DNA of 7,892 bases from positions 1 through 7,892 of the forward strand of contig CAZCBJ010000188.1 of assembly GCA_964496705.1 (NCBI GenBank), given 5' to 3'. Positions 1 to 5,469 of this stretch are shown one piece after another. The position numbers and the translations under genes are program-made. This DNA is from CAZCBJ01 sp964496705 (GTDB lineage: Bacteria > Chloroflexota > Anaerolineae > Anaerolineales > Anaerolineaceae). The notes below the pieces were generated by a model that had not been told where the DNA came from, did not search any database, and was given only the letters and a program-made list of their open reading frames with translations. Position 1 is the first letter of the stretch; the number at the start of each line of letters is the position of its first letter.

Positions 1-665
1 ACGACACACTCTCAGCCCAGGTGGCAAACCTGGTGGAAGCTGATTTGCTGGTGTTGCTGACCGACCAGGATGGATTGTATACCGCCGACCCGCGCCAGGA
101 CGCCAACGCACGCTTGATCCGTGTCATCCCGGCTGAGCCTTTCAGTGAGGCATTATGGCAGTCCGCGGGAGGCACTTCAACCGGGCTGGGCACGGGTGGG
201 ATGACCACCAAGCTGAAAGCCGCCGACCTGGCCCGCCATGCCGGCACAAGGGTGGTCATCGCCCGCGGCAGTGAAGCCAATGTCCTCCTGCGCCTGGCGG
301 AGGACGAAGAGCTCGGCACATGCGTGCTGCCGATGGTGGATAAATTGGAAGGTCGAAAACGCTACATCCTTTCAGGGGAGCGCTCGTCTGGAGAATTTGT
401 GGTGGATGACGGCGCTGCGCGCGCGCTTGCGAGGGGTGGCTCGCTGTTGCCAGCCGGTCTCACCCGCGTCAGCGGCGATTTTGAGCGCGGCGACACCGTC
501 CGCGTGGCGAACACCAACGGCAAGGCAGTCGCGGTCGGTTTGAGCAACTATCCAGCCGATGATGCACGATGGCTGTGCGGCAAGCACTCAGCGGACATCG
601 AGGATGTGCTTGGGTACACTGCCGGCGATGAATTAATCCACCGCAATAATCTGATCCTTCTGTGA
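1..665 (+). CDS. proB: Glutamate 5-kinase, C-terminal part (5' truncated by window)
   Basis: ProB phosphorylates glutamate to gamma-glutamyl phosphate with ATP, the first step of cytosolic proline synthesis. The frame is open to the left edge: bases 3-20 read D-T-L-S-A-Q and run into the in-frame GTG at 21, matching the family's NDTLSA stretch. The GTG is therefore an internal valine, not the start. Counting from base 3 there are 220 residues of a protein usually about 370 long. Visible are the end of the amino acid kinase domain (LTDQDGLYTADPR at 19-31, GTGGMTTKLKAA at 63-74) and a complete C-terminal PUA domain (about 117-220) with VDDGAARAL, SLLPAGLTRV and the closing LIHRNNLIL. The N-terminal half of the kinase is missing from the window. 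The gene is followed 12 bases later by proA, the usual proBA operon order. Identification is very secure. Confidence 0.97.
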   Translation, partial: DTLSAQVANLVEADLLVLLTDQDGLYTADPRQDANARLIRVIPAEPFSEALWQSAGGTSTGLGTGGMTTKLKAADLARHAGTRVVIARGSEANVLLRLAEDEELGTCVLPMVDKLEGRKRYILSGERSSGEFVVDDGAARALARGGSLLPAGLTRVSGDFERGDTVRVANTNGKAVAVGLSNYPADDARWLCGKHSADIEDVLGYTAGDELIHRNNLILL

Positions 666-666
666 C

Positions 667-673
667 GAGGAGG
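667..673 (+). promoter_or_regulatory. Shine-Dalgarno site of proA
   Basis: GAGGAGG lies just after the proB stop and ends 4 bases before the proA ATG at 678. It fixes the proA start and shows that anti-SD pairing at a short spacing is used in this genome. Confidence 0.8.
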
Positions 674-677
674 CAAT

Positions 678-1952
678 ATGACCATCCCGATTGAAACCAT
701 CTGCCAACAGGCGAAATCGACTTCACGTGTTGTGGCTCAAACCACCTCGTCTGAGCGGGATGAGGCACTCGAACGCATCGCCGACCAGATTCAACGCGAG
801 AGCGCGCAGATTCTCACCGCCAATCAGACCGACCTCCAACAGGCGCGCACTGCCGGACTGAACGACGCGTTATTGGATCGCCTGACCCTCAACCCGCAGC
901 GCCTGGAAAGCATCCTCGCTGACCTTCGCCACTTGACCCGCCTCCCTGATCCACTGTATGAGGTGTTCGAAGTGCAGATGCTTCCCAATGGGTTGAAGCT
1001 GCACAAACAGCGGGTGCCGTTGGGCGTGCTGGCCATCATCTACGAATCGCGACCCAATGTGACCGTGGACGCAGCCGGATTGGCGTTGAAATCCGGTAAC
1101 AGCGTCATCCTGCGCGGCGGCAGCGAGACCATCCACAGCAACCGCGCGTTGTGCGCCGCCATCCAGCGCGGGTTGACCGGCAGCCGCATTCCCGCCGAAG
1201 CGGTACAAATGATTAACCAGACCGACCGCCAACTGGTGCATGACTTATTACAGATGGATGAATACATCAACATGGTCATCCCGCGCGGCGGAGCCGGACT
1301 GCATGAATATTGCCGTAAAAACTCGCGCATCCCGGTCATCACCGGCGGGATCGGCATCTGCCATCTCTTCGTGGATCAATCCGCTGACCTGCCCCGCTCG
1401 CTTGAGGTGATCTACAACGCCAAGACCCAGCGCCCCACCGTCTGTAACGCGCTGGACACCGTTCTGGTGCATCGCGAAACCGCTGCGCAGTTTCTGCCCA
1501 TGCTGGCAGAACGCCTGGGCGCTGCCGGGGTGACTTTTCGCGCTGACCCCGAAGCATTTCAGATTCTTGCGCCTCACCTCGGCAAATGGGTTTTCCCAGC
1601 CGCTCCGCAGGATTTCGACACCGAGTGGCTGGCGTTAATCCTGGGGATCAGGGTGGTGAGTGGACTCGATGAAGCATTGGCGCACGTCGCGGCTCATTCC
1701 ACCGCCCACTCGGACGGCATTCTGACCGCAGACGCGGCCAATGCGGCGCGTTTCGTCGCGGCGGTTGATTCAGCAGCCGTTTACGTGAACGCCTCCACCC
1801 GCTTCACTGACGGAGGTCAATTCGGCATGGGCGCNNNNNNNNNNGAGGTGGCCATCTCCACCCAACGATTGCACGCCCGCGGCCCGATGGGGCTGCGCGA
1901 GCTGACCACCTACAAGTGGGTGATCGAAGGAGATTACCATATCCGCGCATGA
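678..1952 (+). CDS. proA: Gamma-glutamyl phosphate reductase (glutamate-5-semialdehyde dehydrogenase), contains assembly gap
   Basis: ProA reduces gamma-glutamyl phosphate with NADPH to glutamate-5-semialdehyde, which cyclises on the way to proline. The reading frame has 424 codons, four of them wholly or partly unknown because of ten Ns at 1835-1844; the family is usually about 415-420 residues. It has the aldehyde dehydrogenase-type fold. Visible are VPLGVLAIIYESRPNVTVDA (113-132), LRGGSE (145-150), IPRGGAGL (201-208) and QRPTVCNALDT (251-261), with the catalytic cysteine at residue 256. The C-terminal signature runs from VNASTRFTDGG to LHARGPMGL and ends GDYHIRA. The start is the ATG after a strong GAGGAGG. 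It sits 12 bases behind proB, so it is very probably co-transcribed with it. Family alignment suggests that the true gap is 1 base and that three of the unknown residues do not exist. Confidence 0.97.
   Translation: MTIPIETICQQAKSTSRVVAQTTSSERDEALERIADQIQRESAQILTANQTDLQQARTAGLNDALLDRLTLNPQRLESILADLRHLTRLPDPLYEVFEVQMLPNGLKLHKQRVPLGVLAIIYESRPNVTVDAAGLALKSGNSVILRGGSETIHSNRALCAAIQRGLTGSRIPAEAVQMINQTDRQLVHDLLQMDEYINMVIPRGGAGLHEYCRKNSRIPVITGGIGICHLFVDQSADLPRSLEVIYNAKTQRPTVCNALDTVLVHRETAAQFLPMLAERLGAAGVTFRADPEAFQILAPHLGKWVFPAAPQDFDTEWLALILGIRVVSGLDEALAHVAAHSTAHSDGILTADAANAARFVAAVDSAAVYVNASTRFTDGGQFGMGXXXXEVAISTQRLHARGPMGLRELTTYKWVIEGDYHIRA
1835..1844. other. Assembly gap (run of 10 N) inside proA
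   Basis: Ten Ns interrupt proA between ...GGC ATG GGC GC and GAG GTG GCC ATC. The family sequence here is F-G-(M/L)-G-A-E-V-A-I-S-T, with Ala directly followed by Glu. The left flank supplies the first two bases of the Ala codon and the right flank begins with the Glu codon, so only one base appears to be missing. The run is likely a fixed-length scaffold filler; being nine bases too long, it keeps the frame by chance. Confidence 0.95.
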
Positions 1953-1978
1953 TTTCCTCAGGCTGCGGTTCCATCTCA

Positions 1979-1987
1979 TGCTAAAAT
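1979..1987 (+). promoter_or_regulatory. Predicted extended -10 promoter of the methyltransferase gene
   Basis: TGCTAAAAT gives a TG-N plus TAAAAT hexamer (1982-1987), a good extended -10 element. No convincing -35 was seen at the usual spacing. The methyltransferase ATG begins 7 bases after the hexamer, just where transcription should start, and no Shine-Dalgarno site lies between. A leaderless mRNA is the natural reading. The site lies in the 41-base gap after proA, so the trio that follows could be transcribed separately from proBA. Confidence 0.5.
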
Positions 1988-1993
1988 GAATCC

Positions 1994-2836
1994 ATGCCTG
2001 ACCGTGTCTACCTGGGAGATAATTTGCCGATTCTGCGCGCCATGTCGTCCGAATCAGTAGATTTAATCTATATCGATCCGCCCTTCAATACCGGAAAAAC
2101 CCAGGCTCGCACCCAGATCAAAACGGAGCAATCTGAAAACGGCGACCGCACCGGCTTTGGCGGACGGCGCTACGAAACGATCAAGATCGGCAGCAAAGCC
2201 TACGCTGATCTCTTCGATGATTATCTGGCATTCCTGGAACCACGCCTCCTGGAAGGCCATCGCCTGCTCAAACCCCACGGCAGCTTATACTTTCATATTG
2301 ATTACCGCGAAGTGCATTATTGCAAGGTGCTGCTGGACGCCATCTTCGGGCGCGAAAGCTTCATCAACGAAATCATCTGGGCGTATGATTTTGGAGGTCG
2401 TCCGCGGGATCGGTGGCCGCCCAAACATGACAACATCCTGTGGTATGCCAGAAACCCGCAGCATTACATTTTTAATCTGGAAGCGATTGAGCGCATCCCT
2501 TACATGGCGCCGGGTCTGGTTGGTCCGGACAAAGCCGCGCGCGGCAAGCTCCCCACCGATACCTGGTGGCACACCATCGTGCCCACCAACGGCAAGGAAA
2601 AGACCGGCTACCCCACCCAGAAGCCGCTTGGCATCCTGCGCCGCATTCTCAGCGCCAGCTCCAATCCCGGCGACCTGGTGTTGGATTTTTTCGCCGGCTC
2701 AGGCACCACTGGCGCAGCCTGCCTGGAGTTGGGCCGTCATTTCATCCTGATCGATGATAACCCTCAGGCATTTGAGGTGATGAAGAAGCGCTTTGTCCAT
2801 CACCCGGAGGTTGAATTTGTCGCTCAAGCCGCCTAA
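1994..2836 (+). CDS. Orphan beta-class site-specific DNA methyltransferase (N6-adenine or N4-cytosine)
   Basis: It is predicted to transfer a methyl group from S-adenosylmethionine to the exocyclic amino group of adenine or cytosine in a specific DNA sequence. At 280 residues it is of ordinary size for the family. The catalytic motif IV, DPPF, is near the N-terminus (residues 28-31, in IDPPFNTGK). The SAM-binding motif I, DFFAGSGTTG, is near the C-terminus (231-240), preceded by TGYPTQKP (204-211). The order IV, variable region, I defines the beta group. The variable region between them (about 40-200) must hold the target recognition part; the sequence does not reveal which site it reads. No restriction endonuclease gene adjoins it, so it is a solitary methyltransferase as far as the window shows, possibly regulatory or epigenetic. 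The ATG lacks a Shine-Dalgarno site and follows an extended -10. The stop overlaps the next gene by 20 bases. Confidence 0.93.
   Translation: MPDRVYLGDNLPILRAMSSESVDLIYIDPPFNTGKTQARTQIKTEQSENGDRTGFGGRRYETIKIGSKAYADLFDDYLAFLEPRLLEGHRLLKPHGSLYFHIDYREVHYCKVLLDAIFGRESFINEIIWAYDFGGRPRDRWPPKHDNILWYARNPQHYIFNLEAIERIPYMAPGLVGPDKAARGKLPTDTWWHTIVPTNGKEKTGYPTQKPLGILRRILSASSNPGDLVLDFFAGSGTTGAACLELGRHFILIDDNPQAFEVMKKRFVHHPEVEFVAQAA
2806..2810 (+). promoter_or_regulatory. Shine-Dalgarno site choosing the TTG start of the lipoprotein
   Basis: GGAGG lies inside the methyltransferase coding sequence, 6 bases before the in-frame TTG at 2817. Two other in-frame TTG codons exist: 2811 directly abuts the site with no spacer, and 2793 has only a weak purine stretch upstream. 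This makes 2817 the best-supported start. Confidence 0.6.
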
Positions 2837-3665
2837 CGGCCTCTTCCTGCTCATCTTGCTGTTTGTGCTGCTACCCGCCTGTGTGCGCCAAAAGGTGGAC
2901 CTGGTGGTTTACGAGACTCAGGTCGCCCAGAAAATTTTCCTCACCCAAACCGCTGCTGTGCCCACCGCCACCATCACCATCCAGCCGACGATTACCCTCA
3001 CCATCACGCTCTTCCCCACCCTTACTCCCACGCCCATCCCGCGCGGGGTGGTTCTTTCTCAGGTACTCAACCTGCGTGCCGGGCCGAGTATCAAATATCC
3101 GGTGATTGGCGGATTAAAAGAGGGTGAACTGGTCAGCGTGCTGGGCAAATCCGGGCAATGCACTTGGCTCAAAGTGAAAACTCAACCCGGTGTGGAAGGC
3201 TGGGTCAGCGGTGAGAACACCTTGATCAAGGTGGATACTCCCTGCGCTGCGCTCCCGCGCGGCACCTACCGCCCAGCCAACGGCGAGATCATCATTGATA
3301 TGCGCTCAGGCAGCGGATCGAGTCAGTTCAAGGTGCTAAACGGCACTCAACAGGATGGACTGGTGGTGATGGCGCGTGAGACTGGCGCGGCTGTGCTGGC
3401 CTTCTATGTGCAAAGCCAGCAGGAATTCAACATCAACGCCGTTCCGGACGGCAGCTACCAGATATTCTTCATGTTGGGCAGCGAGTGGGATGGTGAGGCG
3501 AAAACCTTTAGGCAATTGCAGGAAATCAAAAAGATGGACATGCCCCTGGAGTTCAAAACCACGTCCACCTCCTTCGCTGTCTGGACGATAAGCCTGAACC
3601 CCGTGCCGGAAGGCAGCGGCTCAGCCAGCGAAGTACCCTTTGAGCAATTTCCCATTTTACCCTGA
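2817..3665 (+). CDS. Predicted lipoprotein with SH3b domain and unnamed beta-rich C-terminal domain
   Basis: A 282-residue secreted, membrane-anchored protein of unknown function. From the TTG at 2817 it has a short basic start, a hydrophobic core at about 9-19 (LFLLILLFVLL) and a lipobox L-P-A-C with the lipid-bearing cysteine at 22. The Pro at -2 is less usual. Residues about 40-76 are a Thr/Pro-rich linker. Residues about 78-140 form a bacterial SH3 (SH3b) domain, seen in VLNLRAGPS (83-91), IGGLKEGE (97-104) and EGWV (127-130); such domains often bind cell wall or protein ligands. C115 and C143 could form a disulfide. Residues about 149-282 are a beta-rich region with NGTQQDGLVVM (175-185), VPDGSYQIFFMLG (209-221) and a conserved-looking EWD at 223-225. 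I recall similar tails in Anaerolineae lipoproteins but know no name. Translation is probably coupled to the methyltransferase by a 20-base overlap. A start at TTG 2793 is possible and would add eight residues. Confidence 0.82.
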   Translation: MSLKPPNGLFLLILLFVLLPACVRQKVDLVVYETQVAQKIFLTQTAAVPTATITIQPTITLTITLFPTLTPTPIPRGVVLSQVLNLRAGPSIKYPVIGGLKEGELVSVLGKSGQCTWLKVKTQPGVEGWVSGENTLIKVDTPCAALPRGTYRPANGEIIIDMRSGSGSSQFKVLNGTQQDGLVVMARETGAAVLAFYVQSQQEFNINAVPDGSYQIFFMLGSEWDGEAKTFRQLQEIKKMDMPLEFKTTSTSFAVWTISLNPVPEGSGSASEVPFEQFPILP

Positions 3666-3667
3666 TG

Positions 3668-3673
3668 CGGAGG
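3668..3673 (+). promoter_or_regulatory. Shine-Dalgarno site of the phosphorylase-like gene
   Basis: CGGAGG lies between clustered in-frame ATGs at 3665, 3674 and 3680. Spacing favours 3680 (6 bases); 3674 would directly abut it, and 3665 starts upstream of it, overlapping the lipoprotein TGA. Confidence 0.6.
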
Positions 3674-3679
3674 ATGCGC

Positions 3680-4444
3680 ATGACCAGTCCGTACCCGATA
3701 CTTGAATTTGACCCTGACCCCGATGCAATCATTCGCCCGTCCCTGAATCCCCTCAGCGAACCAGCTCCCAAAAAAGCAGTGTTTTGCTTTTTCCAGGAGG
3801 TGCTCAAACGGCTGGTTGAGGAGGGCAAGTTGCGCAAAGTCGGGTCAGCCGGTTCAGAGATCGGCCTTAATCCCATCTATCTGATGGAGCATGACGGACA
3901 GACCCTGCTCGTTTACCATCCGGGGGTAGGATCAGCCCTGGCAGGTGGGTTGATGGATGAAATCATTTCGCTGGGTGTGAGCCAATTCATCATCTGCGGA
4001 GGCTGCGGCGCGTTGGTCAAAGAGATTGTCGCCGGGCATGTGGTGGTGGTAAATCAGGCAGTGCGCGATGAAGGCACCTCCTATCATTATGCCCCACCGG
4101 GGCGCGAGATCGGCGCCAGCCCACGGGCAGTGCGCGCGCTGGAAGATACGCTGCAAACCCGCCGGGTGCCCTATATTATTGGCAAGAGCTGGACCACTGA
4201 CGGTTTTTACCGCGAGACGGCAGCCAAACGCGAACAGCGCATTGCCGAGGGTTGCTGTGTGGTCGAAATGGAGGCTTCAGCCTTCTTCGCCGTGGCGCAA
4301 TTTCGCCAGGTGGAGGCAGGCCTGATCGTTTACGCTGGCGACCTGGTGGTTCCAGAAGGCTGGGACCACCGCGATTGGCAAAAACGCGAAAACGACCGGA
4401 GCGCATTGTTCTGGCTGGCGGTGGAGGCTTGCTGCCGCCTGTGA
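3680..4444 (+). CDS. Nucleoside phosphorylase-like protein (PNP/UDP family)
   Basis: It is predicted to split the glycosidic bond of a nucleoside, as cytosolic nucleoside and uridine phosphorylases do in salvage. From ATG 3680 it has 254 residues, normal for the family. Family marks include GLMDEIISLGVSQFI (90-104), the GGCGAL turn (107-112), RDEGTSYHY (129-137), WTTDGFYRET (171-180) and VEMEAS (195-200), which normally contacts the ribose. E. coli uridine phosphorylase has a phosphate-binding Arg in F-L-R-I-G-T-T-G; here the aligned stretch is F-I-I-C-G-G-C-G, and no GDPxR loop is seen near the N-terminus. I recall Firmicutes proteins with the same PILEFD start and WTTDGFYRET block, so this is probably a known but uncharacterised subfamily. 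True substrate and phosphate dependence are unclear. The gene starts 14 bases after the lipoprotein stop and ends 7 bases from lipA, which runs towards it. Confidence 0.88.
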   Translation: MTSPYPILEFDPDPDAIIRPSLNPLSEPAPKKAVFCFFQEVLKRLVEEGKLRKVGSAGSEIGLNPIYLMEHDGQTLLVYHPGVGSALAGGLMDEIISLGVSQFIICGGCGALVKEIVAGHVVVVNQAVRDEGTSYHYAPPGREIGASPRAVRALEDTLQTRRVPYIIGKSWTTDGFYRETAAKREQRIAEGCCVVEMEASAFFAVAQFRQVEAGLIVYAGDLVVPEGWDHRDWQKRENDRSALFWLAVEACCRL

Positions 4445-4450
4445 ACGGGA

Positions 4451-4480
4451 TTCAACCGCCGGCGTACAACTGGCGGTGAA
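4451..4480. terminator. Possible hairpin at the convergent phosphorylase/lipA gene ends
   Basis: TTC and ACCGCC (4451-4453, 4455-4460) can pair with GGCGGT and GAA (4472-4477, 4478-4480): nine pairs with one bulged A and an 11-base loop. The lipA stop codon lies in the stem. No T-run follows on either strand, so this is not a textbook intrinsic terminator; it may be chance or a weak bidirectional terminator. Confidence 0.25.
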
Positions 4481-5390
4481 TAACGCTGAGCTCGCGCACC
4501 TGCTCGGCGGCGTGATATGACGAGCGCACCAGCGGGGCGGATTCGACCCACTGAAAGCCGATGCCCAAACCGAATTCCTTCAACTCGGCGAATTCCTCAG
4601 GTGTGTAGTAGCGTGAGATAGGCAAATGGCGGCGGCTGGGCTGCAGGTACTGTCCGATGGTGAGAATATCCACCCCCCAACTGCGCAGGTCGCCCATTGT
4701 CTCTTTAACCTCGTCCAATTCCTCGCCGAGACCAACCATGATACCGGATTTGGTCAGCACCTCGCTGTCGAGCAGCCTGGCGTTGGTCAGCGTGGCGCGC
4801 GCCCAGGCATATTTATCCTGGGGTTGGACGGTTCTAAACAAACGCGGGACAGTTTCCACGTTGTGGTTGAGGATTTCGGGGCGGGCATCCATGACGATCT
4901 GTAAAGCCTCGAGGCTGCCTTTGAAATCCGGGATGAGCACCTCGACTGAGCAACCCGGGTGGATCTCACGGATGCGCCGGATGACCATGGCGAATATTGG
5001 CGCGCCGCCGTCCTTGCGCTCATCCCGATTGACGCTGGTGATGACCACATGGCGCAGCTCCATCGCCTTGACCGCCTGTGCCACCCGTTCAGGCTCTTCC
5101 CAGTCCAGCTCCACCGGTTTACCGCGTTTGACATCGCAGAAACCGCATGAGCGCGTGCAAATATTGCCCAGCATGAGGAAAGTGGCGGTGCCGCTGCCCC
5201 AACATTCGCCCATGTTCGGGCAGCCAGCCTCTTCGCAAACCGTGTGCAGCGCCTTGCGGCGCATCAGCGCCTGCAGCCATTCATAGGTGTCGCCGGACGG
5301 CGCGCGCACGCGGATCCACGAAGGACGTCTCAGCGGGGTGGTATTGATCTGTTCGGGATTGACCCGATCGCGGGTGGGTTGGGTGGGCAT
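4452..5390 (-). CDS. lipA: Lipoyl synthase (radical SAM)
   Basis: LipA inserts two sulfurs into protein-bound octanoyl groups to make the lipoyl cofactor of 2-oxoacid dehydrogenases and the glycine cleavage system. From the ATG at 5390 it has 312 residues, typical for the family. The auxiliary cluster motif C-X4-C-X5-C is at C52, C57 and C63 (CEEAGCPNMGECW). The radical SAM motif C-X3-C-X2-C is at C78, C82 and C85 (CTRSCGFCDVKRG). The C-terminal RSSYHA (289-294) carries the serine that ligates the auxiliary cluster. Other marks are VTSVNRDE-like ITSVNRDERKDGG (117-129), LNHNVET (174-180), KSGIMVGLGE (214-223) and QYLQPSRRHLP (247-257). The frame stays open upstream to 5708, but that extension lies opposite rsmI and resembles nothing. 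The start has GGAG at 5395-5398 and a TATAAT just above. No lipB or lipM is in the window. Confidence 0.97.
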   Translation of the reverse strand: MPTQPTRDRVNPEQINTTPLRRPSWIRVRAPSGDTYEWLQALMRRKALHTVCEEAGCPNMGECWGSGTATFLMLGNICTRSCGFCDVKRGKPVELDWEEPERVAQAVKAMELRHVVITSVNRDERKDGGAPIFAMVIRRIREIHPGCSVEVLIPDFKGSLEALQIVMDARPEILNHNVETVPRLFRTVQPQDKYAWARATLTNARLLDSEVLTKSGIMVGLGEELDEVKETMGDLRSWGVDILTIGQYLQPSRRHLPISRYYTPEEFAELKEFGLGIGFQWVESAPLVRSSYHAAEQVRELSVIHRQLYAGG

Positions 5391-5406
5391 GTTTCTCCGT
5401 GGGCAA

Positions 5407-5412
5407 ATTATA
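5407..5412 (-). promoter_or_regulatory. Predicted -10 element of lipA
   Basis: On the minus strand this reads TATAAT, a perfect consensus -10. The -35 at 17-18 bases is weak. Transcription would begin near 5400, leaving a leader of about 10 bases that just contains the GGAG (5395-5398) before the ATG at 5390. Confidence 0.6.
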
Positions 5413-5444
5413 ACCGTTTGACGCATGGGATTCCAGTACCGGCG

Positions 5445-5453
5445 TGATATACT
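5445..5453 (+). promoter_or_regulatory. Predicted extended -10 promoter of rsmI
   Basis: TGATATACT gives TG-A plus TATACT (5448-5453), an extended -10 without a clear -35. A start of transcription about 7 bases on, near 5460, would place GGAGG (5461-5465) at the very 5' end of the message. It lies 32 bases from the opposing lipA -10. Confidence 0.55.
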
Positions 5454-5460
5454 TTTTAGC

Positions 5461-5465
5461 GGAGG
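5461..5465 (+). promoter_or_regulatory. Shine-Dalgarno site of rsmI
   Basis: GGAGG ends 4 bases before the GTG at 5470, the same spacing as in proA. It selects this GTG over the in-frame ATG at 5425, which lies upstream of the predicted promoter, and over the ATG at 5468, which is out of frame. Confidence 0.7.
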
Positions 5466-5469
5466 ACAT

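Noticed and set aside
870..1241. Minus-strand open frame of 123 codons within proA
   Set aside because: It is the antisense shadow of a well-conserved gene, with no independent evidence.
2793..2816. TTG at 2793 as lipoprotein start
   Set aside because: Possible, since the added arginines would suit a signal peptide, but the GGAGG at 2806-2810 fits TTG 2817 better. Kept as an alternative only.
2955..3045. Repeated ACC/ATC-rich tract as a DNA repeat
   Set aside because: It encodes the Thr/Pro-rich linker of the lipoprotein; repetition is imperfect and explained by the protein.
5418..5423. TTGACG as a -35 for rsmI
   Set aside because: It is 24 bases from the TATACT hexamer, too far for a normal spacer, and no -10 lies at 16-18 bases.
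5425..5469. ATG at 5425 as rsmI start, adding 15 residues
   Set aside because: The extra residues resemble nothing, the ATG lies upstream of the predicted -10, and GTG 5470 has GGAGG and begins the family's usual LYLIATPIGNLGD.
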